Notes: a model not told the origin generated them from the letters alone. A stretch of 64,000 nucleotides of DNA from Haliotis asinina (GCF_037392515.1 NC_090288.1:17268969-17332968), one strand, 5' to 3'; counted from the first letter of the stretch, positions 11,901-21,778 are shown. Numbers and translations: made by a program.

Positions 11901-14900
11901 ATTCTGCCCAATATCAGCTGTAAAACATTCACGGAATATTTTGCGCACATGTCCCTCCGGCGGTAAGATTTGTTGAACATGGGCATTGCCGCACTGACAC
12001 AGTAAAAACTAGTCTAGTTAATTCAACTAGCTATATAAGCGTCTTTTCAAATGGTACATTTCATCAACAGCTGTTTGAGATTCAACTGGCGTTTTGATGA
12101 TACGTGCGTTTTCTACAGTCAACTTGTCCGTAAAATCACTCTTTCCCAGTCACATCTCGTTAGCAACTTAAATGGAATCCGTCGATCTGTCGTTGTAGGG
12201 ACACGTTTTATGGAGTAGTTTGCGAGGAAAATAGAACCAACCCCAGCAATATCATGCATGATGTGCAAGGTCGTCCGCTGATTGATAATACCGGAATCTG
12301 GGTGTGTTCAACATGTTCAACAGGCTGATAGATGTGGAGCATGAAGTCATTGTGACGGGCATGTTATGTACCTTGAACACAACCGGCTGGTTCGGCACTT
12401 GTCTGAGATTGGCGCATATGGTTCCCGTACTGACCGCCATCAGAGCAATGAAGCTGATAAACTCGTCTCCCACGTCGGGAGTGAAACTATGAATAAAAAC
12501 AACAGTCAAACATATGAACTGAAACAAGTTATCAGGTTAGAATCTCATTCAGTTAGGACTACGTCACAAATCGAGTAAGTATGGTTTTATGCCGCTGTTA
12601 GCAATATTCCAGCATTACCGAGGACAAGACAGCAGAAATGGGTTTCACACACAGTGCCCATGTGGGGTTTCGACGTCACGAGGGGAAGTTTTTGTGACTT
12701 CGTTACACACAGTCCCGCACAAGTTAAGCCAATAAGGCATGTGCATCCCGAAAATTTTAGTGACTTAATATTTATTCATAAGACAGAAGTGGCAGTTTGT
12801 ACGAATAACATTTACAATACCCCTGCTGTCCGCTACCCGTTTGTTAGGTTCGAAATCAATCATGTGATACAGCTGTAATACTACTTATGGTAGGTCGAGT
12901 ACATATTTTTTTCAAATAATAGTTCAAAGTTATACGCAACATTCCACAGGTATTGCACATCTTCACACATGATTTGGCTGATTTGTGATATTTTATTTAT
13001 TCCAACACTTTATTTAACTAACCCTCTAATTAGTGTGAAAAATTATACATCCATGTGCAGAAAATCGAATATGCTTATATTGGCATCGTTATTGTTGATA
13101 CATATTTTCTGTATATACCTGTGCGTTATGCGAAGGCAAACTAATATACAGCCGGTACATTACCTGGGTAAACACAGCTCTCACCTGCTGTAATCGTTGT
13201 CGCCATACGAGATATACAGACAGCCTGCGTCAGGCCTGGTTAGGTTGTCTGGTACCGCCACGATCATATAGTGCCACCAGATAGGGTGCTCCACCTCAAC
13301 TTCTGAATGGTCAACAGAATGTGTGTGAGACATTAGCTGAAGTGTTTGACACTGTTATTCCAGCTGGAACCGTTATACGAGAACATGTTTAAGGAACAGA
13401 TGTGTCCCGCTATGTGGGACTAACTGTACTGTGCTTCGAATTAATTTCAAATTTGAAACTCAAAACGTTCAACTGAAATCAGAACTACATTGTGAAATCT
13501 ATACATCATTATCGACAAATAATCAATAACTTATACTTATATCAATAACAGTAAAGACAAGACGGCAATGCAGTGGATCAAGTAAGACAGCAGTAACGCG
13601 GTATCAACACAGGCGTCAGAACTCATGATCACTTGGGAAGTAAATATGAAACAAGTCAAATCGTACACACCTTTTCCAAAGTGTCCGATCCTGGACCCCG
13701 TATCAGGAAGCTTTCGTAAGCCTAAGATCTCGTAACTTTTCTCGTAGAATCCGTAGCTCCCGTGTTACAGTACAGAAGGTACAATGGCTACGAGAAAACT
13801 TACGAGATCTGAGGCTTACGAGAGCTTTCAGAAACGCGGCCCTGAAGCTTAAGCTACAAACGGACTAATAATTTTACGTTTAGTAGAAAATCTTTATATT
13901 CGACTAGCCTTTCACAAATGTTCCAATCTAGCAAGACATCACTTGACACCCCTCAACTAATAGTCAAACTATGTGCTGCCAGTGAGAATTACTACAATAT
14001 ATTTCCAACAGTTTCTGCCACAGATATGATTACATATCATCATCACTTACTATGCACCACTCGCACCTTACATCGTCGCAAACCCGGAAGCATGGGTGCT
14101 GATATTCCCAGAAAAATGGAATTGGCTCCAATTAATGTTCCATGTTTGCCAACACCATATTAATTCACATGGCTTATACAAAGTGGTAAACACGCAATAC
14201 TTCAGGCATTAATCAGACATGAAGCTGTAGTCCCACGGGCATGAGTACTCTTCAGAGAGACGTTAAGTCATACTCGCTCACTCGTTGCAAACTCCCGAAC
14301 ACCGATCATTATCCATTATATCATTCAAAACAGGGCATATCTCTATCTTTCAACATCGTCGCCAAACTCACCGTCTATATCATCACACGCTGTCGTCGTA
14401 TCATCAAACAACACAAACATCAGCTCCCGATCACCCATCCCCATTGCTCGCTCCATCAGTATCAGGTGTGCAATAACATGGCCACCATCACAGCCACAAC
14501 CGTTCATCAACAACATCAACAGAACCATCATGTATGTCACTCTTGTACCAAAATATCATCACCATTTCTGTCACTATATAATCCTCGTGATGACGTTTCC
14601 AGTTAAAGCACAGACGCACACCTGATATATGTTCACAATATATTCTTAAGTTGATCCAGAGTTCAAAACCAACATTCTGCCAGCTCGATCCCATACCTAC
14701 TAAGTTGTTGCTGGAAGTTCTGGACTGTCTCTTGCCTGTTATTACAGAAATTGTAAACCGCAGTTTGACTTCAGGACAAGTCCCAAAATGCACGAAAACT
14801 GCCGTTATTAAACCGCTTATTAAGAGGCCTAATCTTGATCGAAATAAACTGCAAAGTTACCGGCCGGTATCAAATCTGACATTTCTATCCAAGATCTTGG

Positions 14901-17900
14901 AGAAAGCAGTTAAAATATGATTCCTGAATCACCTTCATTCTCAGGGCCTACTTGATAGGTATCTGTCGGCTTACAGAAGCCAATCAGTACAGAGACAGCT
15001 CTCAATAAAGTATTAAACGACTTGAGGACCAGTGTGGATGACGGAAATGTTGCAATTTTGCTTGTTAGATTTATCAGCAGCATTTGATACTGTTGACCAC
15101 ACCTTGTTGATAGACCGACTTCGTATCGAATACGGTATAGACGGCGTTGTTTTGGACTGGTTCCGCTCGTACCTGAGAGGCAGATACCAGAGGGTTAGCA
15201 TTAATGCTACATCATATGAAAACATTCTTTAGACTCGTGGTGTACCACAAGGTTCGGTACTGGGCCCTGTACTGTTTACGCTTTACAGCAAGCCCGTCTC
15301 TCTTGTCATTAGTAATTGTGCCATCGATAATAATTTTTATGCTGATGACATACAGTTGTACAACTGCTTTGCGTTTGATGACCAGTCACAGAAATCAGGA
15401 CAAGGGGCGATGGAAGATTGTACATCCAGAGTTAGTGCCTGGATGAATGCCAACATGCTGAAGTTAAACAGAGATAAGACCGAGGCTTTGCTCATAGGAC
15501 CTGAGAAAAGGCTGCAAAGGATCAAAGCAACTCATATCACAGTCGGCAGTGATGAAATCAATTTTTCGACAGACGTGAGACACTTGGGTGTGAGACTAGA
15601 CTCATCACTCAATATGGACAAGCACATAAATGACCTCGTCAAAAATGCTACCTTCACCTAAGGAACATATAGGTAATATACGCCACCTTCTCACAGAACA
15701 GACGGCTGCAGCACTTGTACGTTCAATAATTCTTGCCAGGATTGACTATTGTAATAGTCTCCTTGTAGGGGTTCCAATGCAACAAATCAAAATGTTGCAA
15801 AACATTCAAAACTCAACGGCTAGAATTGTCACTGTCAAAAAAGTCCTGTCATATCGGTCCAGCACTCAGGTACCTCCACTGGCTGCTTGTCAAAGAACGG
15901 ATACATTATAAGATCCTCACACTCACATATCAGTGTATCAATGATACAGCACCTAGTTATCTATGTGAACTGGTAGAAAATATGTCCCTACAAGAACACT
16001 CCATTCCAGTGAGCAACACCTATAAAGGTCCCCAACATAAGGCTCAAGACATTTGGAGGCAGATCGTTTGCATATCATGCTGCCGTTATATGGAATGTTG
16101 TCCCTATTGATCTCAAATCAACTTCAACACTAACCTGTTTCAAGACCTACCTCTTCAATAGAAATTGACTGTCAACATGTAGATATATGAACTCTGTTAG
16201 CGCTTTGAGCACACTTTTGTGTGGAGTTTAGCGCATTATAAGAACCCAAATTATTATTATTATTGTGTACATACGCAGAACACGTTCACGTATTAACGCA
16301 CAAGAGCAATACATGTACATTACAATACACAAACCCGTGATCGTTTACCAGTTGCATATTACTTTTATTGGTGTATTGTGACTTTATTGAGTATTTCTTG
16401 AAGTACTTATGAATCTGTAAAACCCACAGTTTCTCTACTATTTCTCCTCAGTTTCTGTAAACCCACAGGACATTTTGATTAATAAATGTCCTGTTGACTG
16501 AATATATGGATAAAGAACAGAACTTACGTTCCAAACACTGTTACTTAACCTTTGTATTCAGACCATTGACCTCGACCATAATATTGTGTTTGTGTTTGTG
16601 CCCGTGAGAGATCCAAGCTTCACACGCGTTACGTCTTTGGGCGATATCCATCAATCGCAAAAAAACAACATCTCAGATAAAGCCGGACTCTTAGACAACC
16701 TTGATGCTTACATAAGGGTAACAAATTCTTTGATCGCGTCATCCATCAATCTTTTAACTGTTTTTTACGACCATTTCTTTACCACGGCGTACAGACGATG
16801 CATGCTCCATGCCTGATACAGGATCTACGACGTTTTATTGACGCCGTAATCTGCCCATCGAACAATAACGACGTGACTACCACATGTATCATATATATAT
16901 GGTGTCGCTGAAGACGGCATGTTACTCAAAGCATTCGTGAACTTCCGTCATACAGATGTCTATCAAGCTAGCACTAAACACAAACAGGAAGGCGTTGTTC
17001 AGGAGAATGGTTTTAGGGGAAGTTTTGTGGGTTTAGGTACTGACATATATTTTGTGGACCTGATTCCATCTTGACTGAGCATTTTTGGGAGATGTATCCT
17101 CCGGCTTTCTGGAGTTTATGAGTCCATATACATGTGTTAGAAGTAACAGTCTGTGACTGGAGACGGATGGATAGCTGTACGTACCTTTCTGTCCTTCAGA
17201 TTTAAGTGATTTGTCACAATGTGTAGTGCTGTGGAAGACAAAACAATCGGGTTGTTTGAGACTTTGACACGTGTCGGCGCTGAATACAGATAGGATAAAT
17301 AAAACTCCCACTGTGAATATATACGCTGCTATCCATTGATTGCTGTGGGAGAAGGGAGTCACCTACATCAGCATCTAATCTCTGAAATGAGCGTGCTTTA
17401 CAAAAGAAAACGCTTTCTAAATTATGGCATTGCTCTTAAAATACAGTGACAAAGGACCCCGAAGACTTTATTCATTTTCAGAAAATGGTATCTAGACTTG
17501 TCACACATTTTAGACTTGGTTGGGCTGGATAGGGTATATTTGTGTCAGGGTCTGTATGACATATAAGGAGTCACATTTTACTTGAACTCATATCCAAACC
17601 TACATTACACTCGGCTCGTAGATGTGCTTTCTCTCTCAATCTCACTCACACTCTCACTTCTCCCTAAATCTATACTTGCACTTACCCTCACACTCACGTC
17701 CACATAAATTGTTCACTCGGCTCGTAGTTGTGTTTCTCTCTAAATCTCACTCACACTCTCACTACTGTCCAGAGCTACACAATTACTCTCACACAGCTAC
17801 CCTCGCACACACTTCCACACTTACATTTACACTCTATCTACACTTAATCTCAAACGCAATCTCACGATAACAATTTATATCATTTTTTGTTTTGTTATGG

Positions 17901-20465
17901 CTTGTTGTTTAACGCTGCACTCGACAATAGTCAAACAGCCTGTGGATAATCGAGTCTAGACAAGACAATCATGTGATTAACACCACAAGCGTCGATCTTC
18001 ACAATAGGGGCCACAAGAGCCTCTCTTGCATCAAGCATGGCCTAATTGTGCATGTTCTTGGTAAATCCTTACATTTGAGTCAATACAAAGGCCCTGTCCT
18101 TAAGCCTATTACAACACGTTTACTTCAGCAGTTAACATTACTGTCTGTAGTCTTTGGTGAAACAGAAAAGAGCATATGGTCCCAGGAACCAGTGAACAAA
18201 ACTTGAGTGATATTTTAGCCTTTCTAAGAATTTTCAGATGGTTGTTGGTGATCAGCGTTGATTAACTTGGTCTTGAGCGTAACTTTGACCATTTTGTGGA
18301 CTGTTATACAACGACGTTTTGGCAGTCTGCCATATCTGGAGTAGTCCAGCTATAGGACAGTTAACAGTTGACGGTCGATAAAGACATGGATCCTGGTATA
18401 GTTGCGATAACATCCATATACAGCCAGGCTATCACTTGCAGGAGGGTCATATCTAGGCAAAAACTCTACTCAACGATATAACCCACACGAGCAGAATCCT
18501 GACACGATGAAGTCGTGGTTCACGATGTCGTAGTATCAGGGGAAGGACAGACGTCGTAGCAGTTTAAGCAGGAACAGATGGAGCCATAAATGCAGTAGGG
18601 TAACCTGTAGCCATTTAGAAGAGTCACAGCAACTGATTCAGGACACCCATAGTACATATGCTTGCAAAGGTCAAACACTATGTACCGATAGTTATAGTCC
18701 ATTTATGGCGCTCTTATCCATAAAGCGGATAAACATTACCTGTTCACGGCGCTACTTACGTACATTACTAATTCCGGTCATAGGACGCTATCCTACATTC
18801 CCACTCTTTTTCAACTCCCTGGGGATCATACAGTCATGTTGCCTGCTAGGCGCAATGAACTAGACACTCACATTGCCAGTACATCGCCATGGATGATTGC
18901 GTGAACGGAGACAATGTGGATCTAAGCATCTTGTCCAAGAATACTAGGCAAATGTGCCCACCTCGGACCTGAACCCAGGTAGCTCCCCGGGGATCGAACC
19001 CAAGTCTTAAGCGTCATACGCAGAGATCTTGCCTCTGCACACCACATGTAGTAAGGCCATGTATGACTTAATGGCAAATCTCTATATAACCCTAATATCC
19101 ATTGTTAATCATCACTTCAAGCACTGTACACTGAACTGCTGGTGGTGTTCGTCCGAAACACCCTGAGACTGAGCTAGAACTCCGGTCACCTCATTTATGT
19201 TTAAGCCAGCAATTCCGTTAACTTTGGTTTTGTGCATTTTCTTGTTGTAAAACCATGGAACGACGTATCTCTTTTGTCTCCGTCAAGGTATGATTCTGAG
19301 CTAGTTCCTCTGTCGACATATACGTCGGCATATTGTTGAGACCAGGCTTGAACACCCCTGTTCCAGCCTCTCTTTCAGAAAAATCAGATATTCGCATTTG
19401 AAGTAAACATTTGAGACAGCAATATATACAGAGGACTCCAAAATGTCTCCTCATGATTAGCTTCCAAGGACTGTAGACTTGTGTTGTATATCCCGCAGTG
19501 CACAGTAACTGGCGTTTACACCGGTTCGCCCCGGAACCGGATTTGACAGAACAGCTGATTGCATGGCGTGAACGAATGACAGTGTATGGTAACAGCAACA
19601 AGGAATTTCTTCTCGTGATCCCTTGTCTTCATCAGCTAATGAGTGTCGACAGACACACGTTCAAACCTCATTTGCAAGGTTATCAGGTTCATGCAATTCT
19701 TGCCTCGAGTCGCGATGATTAGACATTAGATGATCAAGGCATTACGTGAGTTAAGTTTAACACATATCACGGAGTGCTAGTTCACCGTGGAAGGTAGCTG
19801 ACGCGCGTCGTAAATACTGATCAGTCTTTGTCGGGGAGTCGAACCCAAGGGGAGATAAGTCTGCACGACAAGTTGCAGCATCTGGAACAGCTGTACGCCT
19901 AAACCTTTCCCATTTTGATGTTCAATCTGGACACGGTGTCAAGTTTCTCATATCATACTGCATCTATCATTTTATACTGATAAGGCTACGACTGTTACAA
20001 GCTTAGAACTCACAAGAGGTTTTAACTCTCTTTTCTCAGCACTTGTTTAAACCTATTGCCTGCAGTCATTCCATACGAGAGTCGTGATCTGAGTGAATAT
20101 GGCACTCGAACCAAAAAACGGCTGATTCTGGCACCCCCAAGGGGCGCAACTGCTCAGCGATTTCTGGATCCTTAAACCACCGGATTAGCAATGCCATGAC
20201 ATCGTGATGCCTAAACATCTTCTGACGGATCGTTACATAATGTAAAGTAGTTTTAAATAAGATATGGTTTCTCACCCGTCAGCCATTGCTGTGACGTCAT
20301 GTTGATGAGGTAAAGAGTGAAATCCGGGCCCCGATACGTCCACTCCAACACCGTGTAGTTGTAGTGGGGGTCCGCCTTGTTGACGTAGTCGTCCAGGGGG
20401 GTCGCCCTCAGGGTGGGGACGATCACACCTAACGCTGCCACTAGACATAACACTTTCAGCAACAT
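2809..20465 (-). CDS. AprA/PqaA-family secreted protein, complete 13-exon gene
   Basis: Member of the PhoPQ-activated pathogenicity-related family (Dictyostelium autocrine proliferation repressor AprA, bacterial PqaA), an alpha/beta-hydrolase-like fold. Exons in transcript order are 20465-20276, 13302-13185, 12486-12372, 10845-10729, 10243-10148, 9491-9402, 8730-8601, 5826-5709, 5179-5095, 4570-4482, 3744-3651, 3433-3368 and 2928-2809. All introns are GT-AG, phases match at every join, and the 1428 bases give 475 residues plus stop. Residues 1-21 form a signal peptide, followed by the family-typical TPLDDYVN start. Family motifs follow in order: [39 protein letters not shown] (Ser211), [23 protein letters not shown] (Asp303), PNAEHS (His331), RRDFRLAT and PFPDCHG near the C-terminus. 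Sequons lie at Asn36 and Asn55. The enzymatic reaction is unknown. In Dictyostelium the relative is a secreted proliferation inhibitor and chemorepellent; that role here is not shown. Confidence 0.93.
3205..3325 (+). mobile_element. tRNA-derived SINE, 5' part
   Basis: It has an A-box-like segment (gttgtcaagtggttaaagc) and an exact B box (ggttcgattcc near 3262), then the family's 'acaatgtgagaagccc' body. It is antisense to the host gene, inside intron 12. The usual 'tattgctggaatattgc' 3' end is missing. Confidence 0.75.
3368..3433 (-). CDS. aprA-like exon 12 (66-base exon)
   Basis: Very short phase-0 exon encoding [16 protein letters not shown] and LAFYME, matching the 'P-GW-AFFI' block of the family. 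Acceptor tctgttgcag, consensus donor GTAAGT. A SINE lies just downstream in the intron. Confidence 0.85.
3651..3744 (-). CDS. aprA-like exon 11
   Basis: 94 bases. It encodes [16 protein letters not shown] across the junction, then [15 protein letters not shown]. The family shows an 'RRDFR' motif at this place. Donor GTACGC. Confidence 0.87.
4482..4570 (-). CDS. aprA-like exon 10
   Basis: 89 bases, acceptor tttgtttag. It encodes [20 protein letters not shown] and QHARTIGPY, a C-terminal beta-rich segment. The donor GTAGGT leaves AG for the next exon. Confidence 0.85.
4808..4935 (-). mobile_element. Dispersed abalone-type repeat with (CCAA)n tail
   Basis: On the plus strand, ttggttggttgg precedes 'aacggcgcattcagcaatatt', then 'aataatcgagtctggaccag' and 'acaatccagtg'. 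This core recurs at 5280, 17890 and 42815, and inverted at 26700. The (TTGG)n is the reverse of a CCAA tail, which suggests a retroposed element on the minus strand. It sits in aprA-like intron 9. Confidence 0.65.
5095..5179 (-). CDS. aprA-like exon 9 (catalytic His region)
   Basis: 85 bases. It completes the Arg codon, then encodes [20 protein letters not shown] and SFFLSVLE. The histidine of NAEHS is the predicted catalytic base. The acceptor context (gaaggag) has a weak pyrimidine tract, but phase and homology fix it. Confidence 0.88.
5283..5425 (-). mobile_element. Dispersed abalone-type repeat, second copy
   Basis: Contains 'cagcaatattccagccatgt', 'aaataatcgg', 'aatccagtgattg', then 'gtcaaccgcgtcagcgaacc' and 'tgacctcccgaccc', the same order as the copy at 42815. 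It lies in aprA-like intron 8 and is diverged. Confidence 0.6.
5709..5826 (-). CDS. aprA-like exon 8 (catalytic Asp region)
   Basis: 118 bases, acceptor atatttcag. It encodes [20 protein letters not shown] then [18 protein letters not shown], one of the most conserved family blocks, and ends with AG of a split Arg codon. Confidence 0.93.
6360..6720 (+). pseudogene. Reverse transcriptase remnant (Tx1/L1-like LINE)
   Basis: A decayed frame reads '[20 protein letters not shown]' near 6448-6510, which resembles the RT palm motif of Tx1/L1-type elements. It continues to a '[17 protein letters not shown]' like segment near 6611-6665 with stops and frameshifts. It lies in aprA-like intron 7, opposite to the gene. 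The family name is inferred. Confidence 0.6.
6985..7700 (+). pseudogene. LINE 3' end (CR1/L2-like), degraded
   Basis: Frames read '[14 protein letters not shown]', '[20 protein letters not shown]', then, after a frameshift near 7200, '[20 protein letters not shown]' and '[20 protein letters not shown]', the classic C-terminus of CR1/L2/Jockey-group ORF2. Stop codons follow. It ends in 'aagcgcttt' and runs directly into the (ATGT)n array, which may have grown from the element's tail. Confidence 0.8.
7702..7826. repeat. (ATGT)n microsatellite
   Basis: About 125 bases of uninterrupted ATGT repeat, roughly 31 copies, at the 3' end of the LINE fragment in aprA-like intron 7. Open frames through it are repeat artefacts. 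Confidence 0.97.
8601..8730 (-). CDS. aprA-like exon 7
   Basis: 130 bases, acceptor cctgacag. It encodes [30 protein letters not shown] and DIVDPY. The donor GTGAGA leaves one base (T). A 2.8-kb intron full of retroelements follows. Confidence 0.9.
9402..9491 (-). CDS. aprA-like exon 6
   Basis: 90 bases, phase 0. It encodes [15 protein letters not shown] and [14 protein letters not shown], the signature stretch after the nucleophile. The acceptor (gttgttacag) lies only 18 bases from a probable LTR boundary. Confidence 0.92.
9510..9822 (-). mobile_element. Probable solo LTR
   Basis: On the minus strand it starts TGTTATTC and ends GTGTAACA (an inverted TGTTA/TAACA pair). A TATATAAAAG promoter motif lies near 9807 and AATAAAG near 9568, followed by a T/G-rich stretch: the order U3-R-U5 of an LTR. 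The middle (9700-9790) is much more GC-rich than its surroundings. No internal retroelement and no obvious target duplication was seen. It is in the sense orientation in aprA-like intron 5. Confidence 0.55.
10148..10243 (-). CDS. aprA-like exon 5 (nucleophile Ser)
   Basis: 96 bases, phase 0 at both ends. It encodes [15 protein letters not shown] and ends in [10 protein letters not shown]. The GESK serine is the predicted nucleophile elbow, completed by RGW in the next exon. The donor is GTAGGT. The acceptor is read as atgtag; an alternative cag three bases further in would drop one residue. Confidence 0.92.
10729..10845 (-). CDS. aprA-like exon 4
   Basis: 117 bases, phase 0 at both ends, acceptor tttcccag. 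It encodes [18 protein letters not shown] and [11 protein letters not shown], the family block just before the nucleophile exon. Confidence 0.92.
12372..12486 (-). CDS. aprA-like exon 3
   Basis: 115 bases. The first base completes the Ser codon from exon 2. It encodes the conserved [19 protein letters not shown] stretch and [10 protein letters not shown], and ends in phase 0 at donor GTACAT. Confidence 0.92.
12590..12665 (-). mobile_element. SINE 3' fragment
   Basis: Shows 'gttagcaatattccagcatt' followed by 'agaaatgggtttcacacac', the reverse of the SINE body and tail. It lies in aprA-like intron 2 and is worn. Confidence 0.5.
13185..13302 (-). CDS. aprA-like exon 2
   Basis: 118 bases, too short to appear as a long open frame. 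The acceptor is cattcag. It encodes [20 protein letters not shown] and onward to SYGDNDYS, matching the family's 'RP-W-H-W/Y-L-T-I-P' block. The donor GTGAGA leaves two bases (AG). Confidence 0.9.
13686..13846. mobile_element. Fold-back element (MITE-like)
   Basis: An imperfect palindrome about 160 bp long. The left arm reads 'agctttcgtaagcctaagat' then 'ctcgtaacttttctcgtag'; the right arm has the inverted copy 'ctacgagaaaacttacgag' then 'atctgaggcttacgagagct', with a short central spacer near 13745-13785. No coding capacity. It lies in aprA-like intron 1. Confidence 0.7.
14600..16265 (+). pseudogene. CR1/L2-like LINE, 5'-truncated reverse transcriptase
   Basis: ORF2 pieces appear in order: '[20 protein letters not shown]', '[20 protein letters not shown]', '[20 protein letters not shown]', '[14 protein letters not shown]', the catalytic FYADDIQLY near 15339, '[18 protein letters not shown]', and '[15 protein letters not shown]' near 15735. 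A TGA at 14918 with a small deletion, one TAG at about 15230 and a frameshift near 15655 break it. The 3' end has 'gcgcattata' and an (ATT)n tail, as in L2/CR1 elements. It lies in aprA-like intron 1, antisense to the gene. Confidence 0.88.
17605..17870. repeat. CT/CA-rich low-complexity tract with a 106-bp duplication
   Basis: The segment starting 'tcggctcgtag' at 17611 is repeated from 17717 (106 bases later), each followed by 'tctcactcacactctcact'. The rest is irregular cac/ctc sequence. It lies in aprA-like intron 1. Confidence 0.7.
17890..18010 (-). mobile_element. Dispersed abalone-type repeat, third copy
   Basis: 'ttgttgtttaacgctgcactc', shortened to its core 'gtttaacgctgcactcg', is followed by 'gataatcgagtctagacaag' and 'acaatcatgtgattaacacc', parallel to the copies at 4808 and 42815. 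It is diverged and lies in aprA-like intron 1. Confidence 0.6.
18955..19045 (-). mobile_element. tRNA-like SINE head fragment
   Basis: The reverse strand shows 'acttgggttcgatccccggg' (B box ggttcgatccc) after a degenerate A-box region. The acceptor stem does not close as a true tRNA would. It lies in aprA-like intron 1. Confidence 0.45.
19840..19890 (-). mobile_element. B-box-containing SINE fragment
   Basis: The reverse strand reads 'cccttgggttcgactccccg', a tRNA B box without a convincing A box or 3' body. Likely a worn SINE head. Confidence 0.3.
20276..20465 (-). CDS. aprA-like exon 1 (signal peptide)
   Basis: Starts at a true ATG (20465-20463) and encodes residues 1-63: hydrophobic [17 protein letters not shown], a probable cleavage site near LRA-T, then [16 protein letters not shown] and NMTSQQWLT. 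The GTGAGA donor leaves one base (G) that forms GAA with exon 2. A 7.0-kb intron follows. Confidence 0.92.
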
Positions 20466-20526
20466 TCTTGTCCCGATGGATTCTACAATTCAGTATTCCA
20501 TTTAAGAATTCGGGTTCTTAGACCGA

Positions 20527-20533
20527 CTTATAA
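20527..20533 (-). promoter_or_regulatory. TATA-like motif upstream of the aprA-like gene
   Basis: TTATAAG on the minus strand, 62 bases before the ATG. It would place transcription start about 30 bases further on, with a 5' UTR of about 30 bases. Based on position only. Confidence 0.25.
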
Positions 20534-20694
20534 CCTCGGGAGGCTGTGTCGTAGATATGGCAAAGACACTTTAATCAGAGCATCAGAACAGCTATGATAT
20601 GGGTCCCTGTCAAATCAAAGGAGGCCACATACCGTGGTTATTAAAGTTGCACAGTCAGTGTAAAACAAGTACAGTTATGAGTTACTGGGCTATT

Positions 20695-20768
20695 CATTCG
20701 ATATCACGGTATGGGACACCAGAAAAGGGCTTCACACATTGTAGGGTAGTCTGTCTCGCAGTCCCCGA
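20695..20768 (-). mobile_element. SINE body fragment
   Basis: 'gggacaccagaaaagggctt', then 'cacacattgtagggtagtc', is the reverse of the SINE body ('gaagcccatttctggtgtccc'). It lies about 230 bases upstream of the aprA-like start codon, on the promoter side. Confidence 0.55.
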
Positions 20769-20984
20769 ACCACCGTATTTCCCTTCCACCTCGTCTGTCT
20801 CGCAGTCCCTAACCACATGCTTTTCTTTACTGCCAAACCATCTCTGCAATGCTGAAGCCCTTAATATAGCAAGTCTAAATTTCCCCAGGTTCTCTGGTCT
20901 CCCAGGGACTCCTTTTCAGTTTGTATGCGTTAGTTTGTTACTATCAGTATTATATATATTCAGAGACTAAGCATTAATCTAATT

Positions 20985-21045
20985 GTGGGGAATCGAACCC
21001 GGTTCGGAGTGACGAGCGAAGACCACTAGACTACCCCACCGCATA
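20985..21045 (-). mobile_element. tRNA-derived SINE head
   Basis: The reverse strand begins 'ggtggggtagtctagtggtc' with a good A box and, 30 bases on, a perfect B box ggttcgattcc. T-arm and acceptor pairing are incomplete and there is no 3' body, so it reads as a SINE head rather than a tRNA gene. It may still bind TFIIIC. Confidence 0.65.
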
Positions 21046-21734
21046 GCCATGGATAGACTTATGTAACTAATTTTAGGCATGCCAATATATTAAAAATTAA
21101 CAGTCATGTTGGCTACATCTAATGTTGAACTGTACATTTACTGTTACACGTTTAAACTACAGCATGTATGACCGCTGACCGACCTGCTTACCAACACTAC
21201 GATACATTGGTAGGATCTTGTGTATATACTTCTCATTGGCCTCTGATGGTGCTTATTCGGTGTTTCTGCATATTTCACTCCCTTCAGCCCAATGTGTTGT
21301 TTATTTGTAAACCAGTAAGTAGACATTTGAAGAAGGTAATCCTGCTTGAAATGCTGTTTCAGGTGTGTACGAACTTACGTCTGTTCACGTGTTGCCTTCC
21401 CCACGTCACGCTGCATCAGATCATATAACAGCGACGTACTGGTGTAGGGTATAATAAGCTAAACGCTTATGTATATGTGATATCTGTACTGTCACTAAAC
21501 AAGAGACCTCTAAGTGACGAGTGAGTTACTTTGGTTTAGTCACAGTTACAGCTTGTCGTGCCAGCTCCGTGTAGGATGCAAGCCGGAAGTGTTGAAGGCA
21601 GCAGACGATACTTTGGGGGTGAAACCTCGGGCATGGTGGTGTAAGATCTCACACCCTGACAGGGCTACTTTGGTTGATTACGTTAACTGGTAGTTGACAT
21701 GATGAATTGTACATTGTCTAAAACCCAATGCTGA

Positions 21735-21778
21735 TGTATTGCAGGAATATTGCTAAAACCAGTGTAAAACCATACACA
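21735..21778 (+). mobile_element. SINE 3' end fragment
   Basis: 'attgcaggaatattgctaaa' followed by 'accagtgtaaaaccatacac' is the family's 3' end. Another copy's 5' head begins 30 bases later. Confidence 0.6.

Noticed and set aside
14241..14606. Plus-strand frame of 121 residues
   Set aside because: Low-complexity His/Thr-rich translation with no family resemblance; not part of the LINE frame that follows.
19218..19722. Overlapping frames on both strands (127 and 74 residues)
   Set aside because: No domain, signal peptide or splice context; the overlap suggests chance.
20985..21045. Possible tRNA gene
   Set aside because: A and B boxes are good, but the acceptor and T stems do not pair as a full tRNA; better explained as a SINE head.
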